A DNA stretch of 15,173 nt from DATJWY01 sp035500775 (GCA_035500775.1 DATJWY010000290.1:1-15173), one strand, 5' to 3'; positions 1 through 6,699 are shown, counted from the first letter of the stretch. Notes: a model not told the origin generated them from the letters alone. Numbers and translations: made by a program.

Positions 1-422
1 CCGGCCCGCGCCATGTGCCGGGCGAGCGGCAACGCGGCCTCCACCCGGTCGGCCCGCTTGAAGCCGAGGATCAGGTCACGCGCCCGCCCCTCATAGAGCA
101 TGGCGGCGACGGCGCGGTCCCAGGGCGGCGGATGCGCGACGCAGCGCGGGCAGAGGCCATCGCCGCCGGCGAAGGCGGCGCTCGCGAAGGGCAGGCCGCA
201 GCTTCGGCAGGCCGGCGCGCCGATGAAGCCGACCGCGCCGAAACAGCGGGCGCAAAACTGCCCCGCGCCAGAGACCGGCGCGTCGCAGGTCAGGCAATGC
301 GCCGGCAGCACCAGGTCGAACGTCGCCCGCGCGAGGCGGAGGGCGCCGCGGCCGAGCCGGCCGAGCGCGGCGCCGGTCACGCCGCCGGACGCGGCGTCGT
401 CACCGGACGCGGCCTCGCTCAT
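1..422 (-). CDS. comF: ComF family phosphoribosyltransferase, N-terminal part (runs off left edge)
   Basis: Reading the minus strand from the ATG at 422 gives about 140 residues with no stop before the window edge. After a poorly conserved 38-residue leader comes a cysteine-rich double zinc-ribbon: four CxxC pairs (CLTC, CARC, CRSC, CPRC), then PPPWDRAVAAMLYEGRARDL and FKRADR. That order is the signature of the ComF/GntX family, whose C-terminal PRTase domain (outside the window) follows. ComF proteins are linked to DNA uptake in naturally competent bacteria; in other bacteria the role is poorly defined. The gene diverges from the Rap1a/Tai-like gene with 81 bases between the starts. No clear Shine-Dalgarno is seen before the chosen ATG, so an internal start is possible. 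The family call is firm; the function is known only by homology. Confidence 0.88.
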   Translation of the reverse strand, partial: MSEAASGDDAASGGVTGAALGRLGRGALRLARATFDLVLPAHCLTCDAPVSGAGQFCARCFGAVGFIGAPACRSCGLPFASAAFAGGDGLCPRCVAHPPPWDRAVAAMLYEGRARDLILGFKRADRVEAALPLARHMARA

Positions 423-490
423 GCCCCGCCCCCGGCCGTGCGACCGAAACCCCGGATGAGGGGGCGCGTTGCCCGCCTGGATTCAGCAGG

Positions 491-496
491 AAGGAG
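491..496 (+). promoter_or_regulatory. Ribosome binding site of the Rap1a/Tai-like gene
   Basis: AAGGAG lies seven bases before the ATG at 504. It decides the start: the open frame extends upstream to base 15, but that stretch is antisense to comF, and the strong site puts the start directly before a signal peptide. Confidence 0.75.
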
Positions 497-503
497 CCAA
501 GCC

Positions 504-911
504 ATGCACAGGGCCGGACCGGGCGTTCTCGGAGCCGCCGCGATACTGGCCCTGCCGCTCACGCTGCCGCCGCGCCGGGCGGAGGCGCAAGGCCCACCCG
601 CATACCGAATCGAGACGACGCGCGACCTCGTGGCTGCCTGCTCGGTGCCGGCCAATGATCCCTCCCAAGCCGCCGCGCTCGGCCTCTGCGCCGGCTATAG
701 CGGCGGCGTGGTGGATTTCTACCGCGCCAATGCCCTCGCGGAAAACCAGCCGCTCAAGGTCTGCCTGCCCAATCCGACCCCGACCCGGGCGCAGGCGATC
801 ACCCGCTTCGTCGCCTGGGCGGCGAATAACGGCCAGTACCTGGACGAACCGGCGGTCTACGGAATGATGCGCTTCCTGATGACGACCTATCCCTGCTCCG
901 GCCCGCGCTGA
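504..911 (+). CDS. Secreted Rap1a/Tai family protein (T6SS-immunity-like), orphan
   Basis: A 135-residue protein. The N-terminus is a signal peptide (hydrophobic stretch about 8-22, likely cleavage after the AEA near 28), so the mature product should be periplasmic. The mature part matches the Rap1a/Tai immunity fold: DLVAACS at 41-47, ALGLCAGY at 58-65, a CLPNPTPTRAQA block at 87-98, RFVAWA at 101-106, EPAV near 115 and a terminal FLMTTYPC. Four cysteines (46, 62, 87, 131) fit two disulphides. In Serratia, Rap proteins neutralise peptidoglycan amidase effectors of the type VI secretion system. No effector or T6SS gene is visible here, so an immunity role is unproven; many alphaproteobacterial homologues also lack a partner. 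The gene diverges from comF and converges on the PCMT-like gene across a repeat block. Confidence 0.78.
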   Translation: MHRAGPGVLGAAAILALPLTLPPRRAEAQGPPAYRIETTRDLVAACSVPANDPSQAAALGLCAGYSGGVVDFYRANALAENQPLKVCLPNPTPTRAQAITRFVAWAANNGQYLDEPAVYGMMRFLMTTYPCSGPR

Positions 912-945
912 CCTGGAGCGGGATAGTTTTAGGTTGACCCGCAGG

Positions 946-1100
946 AAGGCCAGGGGCGCCGCCCCTGGACCCCGCCAAAGGCCAAGCCTTTGGGATCCGT
1001 CACTTAAATGATTCGGGGGTCTAGGGCCTCAAGGCCCCGTCGTGCAAATGCACGCCTTCGCGTGACGGGGTTTGGGGCAAAGCCCCAAGTCCCTGCGCTT
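946..1100. repeat. Intergenic hairpin repeat, copy A, at a convergent gene junction
   Basis: Begins AAGGCCAGGGGC, 34 bases after the stop of the Rap1a/Tai-like gene. It holds an 8-bp stem (CCAGGGGC/GCCCCTGG, 950-968), a second 8-bp stem (CCAAAGGC/GCCTTTGG, 975-993), then GGGCCTCAAGGCCC, GTGCAAATGCAC and GGGGCAAAGCCCC palindromes up to about 1095. The first half matches the block at 10735-10790 closely; the second half has diverged. It separates the converging Rap1a/Tai-like and PCMT-like genes, so a bidirectional termination role is plausible. There is no T-tract, so it is not a classical intrinsic terminator. Confidence 0.75.
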
Positions 1101-1140
1101 CAATCTCAGGCAATCATGATCTGGCGCCGGGCCGCCCGTA

Positions 1141-2031
1141 TCAGGGCGCGGAGGCGGCCGACGCGGCGGCATGCCCCGCCGGCGGCGGGTTCTTCATCAT
1201 CGTCCCGGTCATCGGGATGAAGAACACGCCGACATCCTTGCGCGAATGGATCTTTCCCTTCGCATCCTTGGTGTAGATGTAGAGGAACTGGCCGCGCTTG
1301 AACGGCTGGCCGATCGGGATCACCAGCCGCCCGCCCGGCTTGAGCTGCCGGAACAGCTCGGGCGGCGCGTATTGCGCGGCGCAGGTGACGATGATGATGT
1401 CGAACCCGCCCGTCACCTCCGGCCAGCCGTAATAACCATCGCCCACCTTGGTATGGACGTTGGTGTAGCCCAGCGGCGCGAAGATGCGGCTCACCGCGCG
1501 GCCGAGCGGCTCGATGATCTCGATCGAATAGGCCTCGGCGACGATGCGCGAGAGCAGCGCGCTCTGGAAGCCGCTGCCGGTGCCGATCTCCAGCGTCACC
1601 TCGCCCGGCGCCGGGCGGCAGACCTGGGTCATGTAGGCCTGGCCAAGATAGTCCGAGAGCGCGGAGCCGAAGCCGAGCGCCCAGGGCTTGGCATTGGCCT
1701 CGTAGGCATTGCCGGGGGAGGCAAGGCGCTCGGCGTAGTTGTAGTGGAAATAATCGCGCGGCACGGTGGCGAAGGCGCGCAGCACGGCGGGGTCCGCGCC
1801 GCCGAGGCGTTCGCGCAGATATTGCTCGATGCGCGCCAGATAGGCGGGCCGCCGCGCCTGGATGGCGTCGAACTCCGCTTCCGTCTGCGCGACCGGCCGG
1901 CCGGAGCGGCGCATCGCCTGCAGGAAGGCCGCATGCGTCCACCCCGGCGGGGCATCGCTCGTCGCCGCGATGGCGCGGCCGGCGAAGGGCAAAGCGAGGC
2001 CGGCGGCCAGGACGGCGCGGCGGGAGATCAC
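1141..2031 (-). CDS. Exported protein-L-isoaspartate O-methyltransferase-like protein
   Basis: A 296-residue PCMT-family SAM-dependent methyltransferase. PCMTs transfer a methyl group from SAM to isoaspartyl residues in damaged proteins. Family signs: ATVPRDYF near 88-95, the SAM-binding motif LEIGTGSGFQSALL (147-160), SIEIIEPL (169-176), LGYTNVHTKVGDGYYGWPE (187-205), then FDIIIVTCAAQYAPPELFRQLKPGG. The N-terminus is unusual: SRRAVLAAGLALPF at residues 3-16 is a Tat-type signal, predicting export or lipid-side anchoring, whereas SAM is cytoplasmic. The gene has no ATG start. I chose the GTG at 2031 because its GTGA overlaps the TGA of the upstream membrane-protein gene by 4 bases and puts the twin arginine at positions 4-5; an in-frame GTG at 2079 would add 16 residues and overlap more. 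Probably co-transcribed with that gene. The C-terminal tail after the MTGTMMKN segment is Ala/Pro-rich. Confidence 0.88.
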   Translation of the reverse strand: MISRRAVLAAGLALPFAGRAIAATSDAPPGWTHAAFLQAMRRSGRPVAQTEAEFDAIQARRPAYLARIEQYLRERLGGADPAVLRAFATVPRDYFHYNYAERLASPGNAYEANAKPWALGFGSALSDYLGQAYMTQVCRPAPGEVTLEIGTGSGFQSALLSRIVAEAYSIEIIEPLGRAVSRIFAPLGYTNVHTKVGDGYYGWPEVTGGFDIIIVTCAAQYAPPELFRQLKPGGRLVIPIGQPFKRGQFLYIYTKDAKGKIHSRKDVGVFFIPMTGTMMKNPPPAGHAAASAASAP

Positions 2032-4538
2032 CGCCTGCGCCGCGCCGCGCGTATCCAGGGGGAGGGAAGAACCGGCCACGACAGGGCCTTTCGGCTGTAG
2101 GGTGAAGCGAGGAAACCCAGCAGATACATTAGCCCGGCCGCGACCATAACCCGGCTATAGCCGGATTGCATCGAAACCAGGCTGGCGAGTGGCGTCGCCA
2201 CCACGGAGAACGCGCCGTTCACCGCCCAGGCCCAAGGCAGGAAGCCGCTGCCTCCCGCCTCGCTGTTCCCCGCCCGCCCCTCCCCCGCCTCGCCCGCGCG
2301 CGAGGCCCAGGCGAGGCCGAGCGGAAACGGCAGGCCGAGCGCGACCGAGACCGGGGCGAGCAGCAGCAGCAGGATCGCTGCCCGCAGCGCGAGGGGCTGG
2401 CCGAGCGTCGCCAGCAGCAGCGGCGTCAGCCCGGCCAGCATCGCCGCGACCCAGGCGAGGACGACCGCGACCGCGACCGCGAGCGCCCGGCCGGACGCCT
2501 CCGGCTTCACGCGATCGGCGATCAGGCTGCCGAGGCCGGAGAAGCCGAGCATGCCGGTCAGCACCAGGGCGAAGCCGAGCGTGTAGTCGTTGAGGTAGAA
2601 GCCGGCCTTGCCGATCAACGTCATCTCGATGAACAGGAAGCCGAGCCCGAGCGCGCCGAAATAGACCGCCGGCCGTGCGAGGCCCCCCGGCGCCCGCACC
2701 CGCCCACCAGCGGCCAGCGGCGAGACCAGCACCAGCAACGCGATCGCCGCCGCCTGCGCGAGCACGGCGAGGTTGACCAGCGGCCCCAGCTCCGCCTGCG
2801 GCAGGATCTCCAGACGGGCGAGCACGCCCCCGATCCGGTCCAGCCGCAGAACGTTGGTGAGGAAGGGCCGGTCGAGCGTGACCGGCGAGAGAGTGAACGA
2901 CGCCTCGGACGGCACCGTCTCGCCGCGCAGCACCGGCCCGGCCTCGTCGGCGACCGCGTCATGCGGGCCGCCGCCCTCGGCGACGGTGCCGGTGTCGAAG
3001 GAAACCGCCGGCAGGTCGTTATAGATGCTCGCCCGCGCCGCCACCGGGTCCATGCCGGGCATGAAGGAGATGTCGAAGGAACGGTCGTCGCAGAAGCGGC
3101 GGACCACAGCGAGGCGGGCATCGGTCCAGGGCGCGGCGCCGACCAGGATGCGGGCGTTCCAGGCCGAGCGATACACCACAACATGGCGCTCCGGCGTGGC
3201 GATGCCGGCGAGACGCAGCGCCTCGCGCACGGTCGCGAGCACGCGCACGGCATAGACCGGCAGTTCGCGGATCGAGACCGGGATGGAGACGAGGCCCCCC
3301 GGCGCCAGGGCGCGCAGATCGGCGGCAAGCGCCTCGGCGGCGAAGGCGTTGGCGTTGCTCTCGTCCTCGTCGAGGAAGTCGGCGGAGATGTCGATCAGGT
3401 CGTAGCCGGCGCCGATGCGCGTGGCATGCATCGGGCCGCCGGCCCGCAGACGCACGCGCGCATCCGCGGGAAAGGGCGGCACGGTGGCGAGGCCGGCGCG
3501 CAAGGTGCGCAGCACCACCGGATCAGGCTCCAGCGCCTCCACCGAAGCGGCGCCGAGGGTCAGCGCCTCGCGGATGCGGAACCCGCCGGAACTGCCGGCG
3601 AGCAGCACGCGCGGATGGGCGAGAAGCTGATACGGCAAGGCATCGAGCGACGCCGTGGCATAGGCGGTGGCGCCGCCATCCGGCCCCGGCAGCGCGGCGA
3701 CGCGGTTGCCGTCGCGATACAGGCCGAGGGCGCGCGGCGGGCCGGGCAGGTTCAGCATGCCGGCGTCGTTGGAGACGTCGGTATCCACCCGCTCGGTGAA
3801 ATCGTCGAGCAGGGCGTAGAGGCCGCGCGGCGAGCGGATCTCGGCCAGCACCCGGCTGCCGGGGACGTTCAGCGGCGCGTAGATGGACTTGAACTGGTCG
3901 TAGGCGGCGTCACGGTCGGTCAGCACCACGGCCTCGGCGGCGAGGAAGGCGGCGAGCGCCGCGACCCGCACGCGCCAGCCGCCCGGGCCGAGCGCCGCCG
4001 CGAGGGCGAGCGGCACCAGCAGGGCGGCGATCAGGTGGAACGGATGCAGCACCCGCATCAACACCATGATGGCGAGCGCCCCGGCCCCCGCCCCGGTAAG
4101 GTCGAAGCCATAAGCGCGGCCGACGCGGGCGCCGCTCAGCACGAAGACGAGGCTGATATAGAGCCCGGTGAGGAAGAAGAACGGCAACAGCGCCGCGTAA
4201 TAGAGAGCGATGTTCCCGAGTTCCGGCGCGAGGGTGGCCGGGTTCTGCAATTGCAGCGGATTGAACGGGTTGGCCGTGGTCAGCCGGTAGCCGATGGCGG
4301 CGGCGGGTAACAGCAGCAGCGGCAGGAGGGCGAGCAGGGCGCGAGCATGCCGCTCGGCGAAGCCCCGCGCCAGCGCCATGGCGACGCCGCTCAGCGCCAG
4401 GCCCACCATCACGATCGAAATCACCCAGTAGCCGTATTCCGACCATTTCGCGACGGCGAAATACCGGGTCAGCGCCGTCTCGAAGCCGAGAGAGGCGGCG
4501 GAGACGAGGAAGAGCGGCAGCAGACCGGGGCGAGACAT
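2028..4538 (-). CDS. Large membrane protein with a spermidine-synthase-like (SAM-fold) core
   Basis: An 836-residue protein in three parts. Residues 1-205 hold about six to seven membrane helices (SLGFETALTRYF near 16-27, then a helix pair to 60, helices near 65-85, 110-135, 150-190). Residues 215-580 form a soluble domain with a Rossmann/SpeE-like core: VLLAGSSGGFRIREAL (311-326), VEALEPDP (333-340, E337 in the ribose-binding position) and YDLIDISAD (379-387). Residues 585-815 hold a second helical bundle ending PFPLGLAWASR and PWAWAVNGAFSVVATPLAS, a pattern typical of membrane spermidine-synthase-like proteins. The SpeE GGGDGG loop reads AGSSGG, so polyamine synthesis is doubtful; substrate unknown. 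I start at the ATG at 4538 (MSRPGLLP, at the first helix); the open frame continues 83 residues upstream through repeat DNA, which is not protein-like. It overlaps the PCMT-like gene by 4 bases. Confidence 0.82.
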   Translation of the reverse strand: MSRPGLLPLFLVSAASLGFETALTRYFAVAKWSEYGYWVISIVMVGLALSGVAMALARGFAERHARALLALLPLLLLPAAAIGYRLTTANPFNPLQLQNPATLAPELGNIALYYAALLPFFFLTGLYISLVFVLSGARVGRAYGFDLTGAGAGALAIMVLMRVLHPFHLIAALLVPLALAAALGPGGWRVRVAALAAFLAAEAVVLTDRDAAYDQFKSIYAPLNVPGSRVLAEIRSPRGLYALLDDFTERVDTDVSNDAGMLNLPGPPRALGLYRDGNRVAALPGPDGGATAYATASLDALPYQLLAHPRVLLAGSSGGFRIREALTLGAASVEALEPDPVVLRTLRAGLATVPPFPADARVRLRAGGPMHATRIGAGYDLIDISADFLDEDESNANAFAAEALAADLRALAPGGLVSIPVSIRELPVYAVRVLATVREALRLAGIATPERHVVVYRSAWNARILVGAAPWTDARLAVVRRFCDDRSFDISFMPGMDPVAARASIYNDLPAVSFDTGTVAEGGGPHDAVADEAGPVLRGETVPSEASFTLSPVTLDRPFLTNVLRLDRIGGVLARLEILPQAELGPLVNLAVLAQAAAIALLVLVSPLAAGGRVRAPGGLARPAVYFGALGLGFLFIEMTLIGKAGFYLNDYTLGFALVLTGMLGFSGLGSLIADRVKPEASGRALAVAVAVVLAWVAAMLAGLTPLLLATLGQPLALRAAILLLLLAPVSVALGLPFPLGLAWASRAGEAGEGRAGNSEAGGSGFLPWAWAVNGAFSVVATPLASLVSMQSGYSRVMVAAGLMYLLGFLASPYSRKALSWPVLPSPWIRAARRRR

Positions 4539-4584
4539 GGGCGCGGGTGTAGCACGACGGGGCCGGGCGCGGGACGGGGGAAAG

Positions 4585-4640
4585 TAAGGCCAGGGCGCTG
4601 CCCTGGACCCGCTGGGGCCGTCGGCCCCAGGCCCCATTCC
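4585..4640. repeat. Intergenic hairpin repeat, copy C (left part)
   Basis: Starts TAAGGCCAGGGC 47 bases upstream of the ATG of the spermidine-synthase-like gene. Contains a 7-bp stem CCAGGGC/GCCCTGG (4590-4606) and an 8-bp stem CTGGGGCC/GGCCCCAG (4612-4630), then GGCCCCATTCC. This is the mirror half of the block at 10735-10852. It sits in the probable leader or promoter region of the minus-strand operon. Confidence 0.7.
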
Positions 4641-4689
4641 ATGAAGAATTTCAAATGCGTGCGGGTCTGGAGGGCGGAGTGGCCCAAGG

Positions 4690-4716
4690 TTCCATCGGCC
4701 GGAACGGCCGATGGAA
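4690..4716. repeat. Perfect 11-bp inverted repeat with 5-base spacer
   Basis: Arms TTCCATCGGCC and GGCCGATGGAA flank GGAAC. It lies between the two copy C fragments, 150-180 bases upstream of the spermidine-synthase-like start. Either another hairpin of the repeat family or an operator-like dyad; the sequence does not decide between them. Confidence 0.55.
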
Positions 4717-4724
4717 TGGCCACG

Positions 4725-4770
4725 GAGGGGCTGCCCCCAGCGGGGTGCGGGGCAGCGCCCCGCTACTTTC
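4725..4770. repeat. Intergenic hairpin repeat, copy C (right part)
   Basis: GAGGGGCTGCCCCCAGCGGGGTG followed by a 7-bp stem GCGGGGC/GCCCCGC (4747-4763) and CTACTTTC. A G/C-rich palindromic block of the same style as the other repeats but more diverged. The stretch 4539-4816 holds only these repeats and no credible gene. Confidence 0.5.
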
Positions 4771-4816
4771 CCGCATAGGTCAATCATTTTGGTCGCTGGT
4801 ATAAGGCCGCTGATAT

Positions 4817-4927
4817 GACGCGCCTCTCGACCAGCTTGCCGATCCCATCACTTTCGTCGCCCACGCTGGCGCCTACGATCAGGATCGGGTCTACGAGGCG
4901 GTTGCCGAGCGTCACCTGGATCTGGCC
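4817..4927 (+). pseudogene. Decayed IS5/DDE_Tnp_1-type transposase fragment
   Basis: The plus-strand frame through 4841 reads LDQLADPITFVAHAGAYDQD followed by RVYEAVAERHLDLA. This matches the region around the second catalytic Asp of IS5-family (DDE_Tnp_1) transposases, typically of the form LxDQVxDPIAxVxADGAYDxxxVYxAVAxR. About 37 residues are recognisable; the start, the first catalytic Asp and the C-terminal Glu region are absent. The expected catalytic Asp in ADGAYD reads Ala here (HAGAYD), so the copy is dead by point mutation as well as by truncation. It stops just before the stop codon of the DUF2254 gene on the other strand. Family-level IS assignment is from memory of the motif, not from a search. 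Confidence 0.7.
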
Positions 4928-4933
4928 ACCGCA

Positions 4934-6274
4934 TCAAAAATTCCGCACGGCGCTCGTGTTGCCGCAAAGGCCAGTGAGCGCGGCCAGACGATGCTCCAGG
5001 CGCGCGATGTCGTCTGGTGGCAGCCGGCCCTGACAGCCTTCGACGACGCGCATACCTCGCTCGACGATGTGGCGGCGAAGCGCGTCGTCCTCGACAGTAA
5101 CAGCAACGTCATGCAGGAGTCGCAGTATCCGTAGGCTGACCGCGGCATCGTTCGTGGCATAGGCGCGGATCTGCTCGATGGCGGTGTTCAGCAATCCCTC
5201 CAGGTCGATCCATGGCAATACGACGCGCAGAACGTGCGGCGGGCTGAACAGCAAAGACTCCGGCGGGAAACGGTCGAGCCAACGGATCAGGATCCGGGTG
5301 AGCTGGTCAATGCAACTGATGGCCGTGCTGGGGTCGTTGATCGCCGGCGAGATGGCGCGAAGAGCAATGTCGACGATCTGAATGATGCCAAACTCAACGT
5401 CCTGCTGCAGCGTCCGCGTTGGACCGATGTCAAAAGCCCCCGTCAATTCCACCGCACGCTCACGGCCCAACTGGCTGCGCCGGGAAACCATGAGCAATGG
5501 GACACCGGCCGGCACGAAGTGGCCCACCCGACGGGTGACGCGCACCCGCAAATGGTGCATTCGAGCGAAGTCCGTGAGCCGCCTTGTGTCGATGAAGCGG
5601 ATGTAGCCCGACACCTCGTTCAGAATAGGGAACTCCGGATGATCCGGCACGGGGATCATCGGCTCTGGACGATAATGCCTGGCGCGGGGACGCGGCATCA
5701 GTTCATCGATCACCAACTCGGTCTCGCGCGCGATACGATCCACGATGTGGTTGACGCTTATTTCTCTGGAGATGTGGTGGATGAAAAACAGCAGCCACCC
5801 GACGCAGATCAACGCCAGCAACATTCCGCCGAGGACAGTGATCACCGGCGCGAATGGATGCGGCATCGAACGGGCGGCGGGGAGTGCCGCCACGCAGTAG
5901 GAGAAAGTGCCCAGGAAGACCCCGAGCGTCCATTGCGTGACACGGTCGCGCACAAAGCTGACCAGGATGCGCGGCGAAAACTGCATCGAGGCAAGCGTGA
6001 GGGTCATCAGCAAGATGGCGAAGACGATCGATACGACCGTCATGATCGACGTGGCGATGACGCTGAAGATGACCTGGGCGACCTGCGCGTCCTGGTGCGA
6101 AGGGAACAAAGTAGTGGGAACCCAGGCTGCGATTCCAGGAGAAGACTCTTCCACCGAGGATAGCACGGCCCCGCACAGTCCGAGCGCAACGGCGATCACC
6201 AGCGGCCGGACAAGGAAGCCGCCGCGTAGAGCATAGGCGGCCGATCGCAGCTGTAACGGCAGTCGTTTCAACAC
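4934..6274 (-). CDS. DUF2254 family integral membrane protein
   Basis: A 446-residue protein of the DUF2254 family (function unknown; family usually about 420-450 residues). About four membrane helices in the first 170 residues: 21-41, 68-95, 115-133 and 143-166. Conserved DUF2254 landmarks follow helix two (TLASMQFSPRIL, 93-104) and helix four (FFIHHISREISVNHIVDRIA, 163-182). The C-terminal part is soluble and includes GYIRFIDTRRL, VRVTRRVGHFVPAG and the conserved RAISPAINDPSTAISCIDQL block. I chose the GTG at 6274, preceded by AAGGGG eight bases away; upstream in-frame sequence is repeat and IS-scar DNA. Base use differs from its neighbours: the line 5341-5400 has 33 G/C of 60, against 48 of 60 at 8101-8160. 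With transposase scars on both sides this suggests horizontal acquisition. The last residues (LCGNTSAVRNF) abut the IS5 scar and may not be native. Confidence 0.88.
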   Translation of the reverse strand: MLKRLPLQLRSAAYALRGGFLVRPLVIAVALGLCGAVLSSVEESSPGIAAWVPTTLFPSHQDAQVAQVIFSVIATSIMTVVSIVFAILLMTLTLASMQFSPRILVSFVRDRVTQWTLGVFLGTFSYCVAALPAARSMPHPFAPVITVLGGMLLALICVGWLLFFIHHISREISVNHIVDRIARETELVIDELMPRPRARHYRPEPMIPVPDHPEFPILNEVSGYIRFIDTRRLTDFARMHHLRVRVTRRVGHFVPAGVPLLMVSRRSQLGRERAVELTGAFDIGPTRTLQQDVEFGIIQIVDIALRAISPAINDPSTAISCIDQLTRILIRWLDRFPPESLLFSPPHVLRVVLPWIDLEGLLNTAIEQIRAYATNDAAVSLRILRLLHDVAVTVEDDALRRHIVERGMRVVEGCQGRLPPDDIARLEHRLAALTGLCGNTSAVRNF

Positions 6275-6331
6275 CGGGGATCCCCTTGGTTTCCCTGCGG
6301 AGTGTGTGAGTCCCGGCAAGGAAGCCGCTCT

Positions 6332-6386
6332 TAAATAATGGATTTTAAAGGCTTGGCCTTTGGCAAGGCGACGGGCGGAGCCCCTT
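6332..6386. repeat. Degenerate intergenic repeat, copy D1 (inverted half)
   Basis: Reads TTTTAAAGGCTTGGCCTTTGGC then CGGGCGGAGCCCC on the plus strand. On the minus strand this is the same order as the left half of the blocks at 946 and 10735 (AGGGGCTCCGCCC, CCAAAGGC-CAA-GCCTTT, ATCCATTATTTAA), with several mismatches. It lies 58 bases upstream of the DUF2254 start. Confidence 0.6.
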
Positions 6387-6433
6387 GTATCATCCATGTG
6401 TTGGCGCTGCGTCTTGGTGAAAGCGGTGCTGCG

Positions 6434-6459
6434 TGGGGTCCGGTGGCCACCGGACCCCA
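6434..6459. repeat. Perfect 26-bp palindrome
   Basis: TGGGGTCCGGTGG is followed at once by its exact reverse complement, with no spacer. It adjoins the ISAzo13-like fragment on its right and the D1 repeat on its left. It could be two abutting inverted ends of a mobile element, or a cruciform/hairpin-forming site. It lies in the 425-base gap (6275-6699) between the DUF2254 and hydrolase genes, which otherwise holds only repeats and the transposase scar. Confidence 0.75.
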
Positions 6460-6467
6460 AACTTGCT

Positions 6468-6614
6468 CAGGGCCAGCTCCTGCAAGCTCCAGCCGATCGT
6501 GCTCCTCGCGATGCCGGTGGTCCGCGACACCGTGGTAACGCCGCCATACGCCACGGCACGCGCAGGACTCGCCGCGCCCGAAACGTATCGGAGTCGATCC
6601 GATTCCGCTATTCG
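6468..6614 (-). pseudogene. Decayed ISAzo13-type transposase fragment (N-terminal part)
   Basis: The minus strand reads RIAESDRLRY, then ARAVAYGGVTTVSRTTGIAR and STIGWSLQELA. This matches the N-terminal helix-turn-helix region of ISAzo13-family transposases (pattern LGYGGVxAVxRATGxxRxTIxRGLxEL). Only about 48 residues are recognisable. The upstream start and the whole catalytic part are missing: downstream the frame runs into the 26-bp palindrome and the D1 repeat. Family assignment is by motif recognition; a relative such as a DDE transposase of another family with the same HTH is possible. Confidence 0.6.
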
Positions 6615-6640
6615 CTGACGCCCCCAAAACGAACAGAGCC

Positions 6641-6699
6641 CTAAGTAATGGGGGCCTGGGGCCTCAAGGCCCCAGCGGGTCCAGGGCGGAGCCCTGGCC
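6641..6699. repeat. Intergenic hairpin repeat, copy D2
   Basis: AAGTAATGGGGGCCTGGGGCC-TCAA-GGCCCCAG, then GGGTCCAGGGC-GGA-GCCCTGGCCT. Nearly identical to 10794-10850. Its end touches the stop codon (6702-6700) of the minus-strand alpha/beta hydrolase, so in the gene's direction the sequence reads TGAGGCCAGGGC. Confidence 0.8.

Noticed and set aside
504..911. A T6SS effector-immunity pair
   Set aside because: Neither neighbour (ComF-like, PCMT-like) resembles a peptidoglycan amidase or other effector.
946..1100. CRISPR array or tRNA in the palindromic block
   Set aside because: No regular spacing of identical direct repeats, no acceptor/anticodon arrangement; only tandem unlike hairpins.
2166..4310. 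Open frame of 714 codons on the plus strand opposite the spermidine-synthase-like gene
   Set aside because: Composition is Arg/Gln/Gly/Glu-rich with no recognisable domain, and the opposite frame encodes a clear membrane protein; typical high-GC antisense frame.
4539..4787. N-terminal extension of the spermidine-synthase-like protein by 83 residues
   Set aside because: The extension is translated repeat DNA (hairpin copy C); the ATG at 4538 starts exactly at the first membrane helix.
5234..6163. Plus-strand frame of 309 codons opposite the DUF2254 gene
   Set aside because: His/Asp/Arg-rich product, no family features, and the minus strand shows conserved DUF2254 motifs.
6275..6460. N-terminal extension of the DUF2254 protein by 62 residues
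   Set aside because: It would encode the D1 repeat and half of the 26-bp palindrome; the GTG at 6274 has a ribosome site and fits family length.
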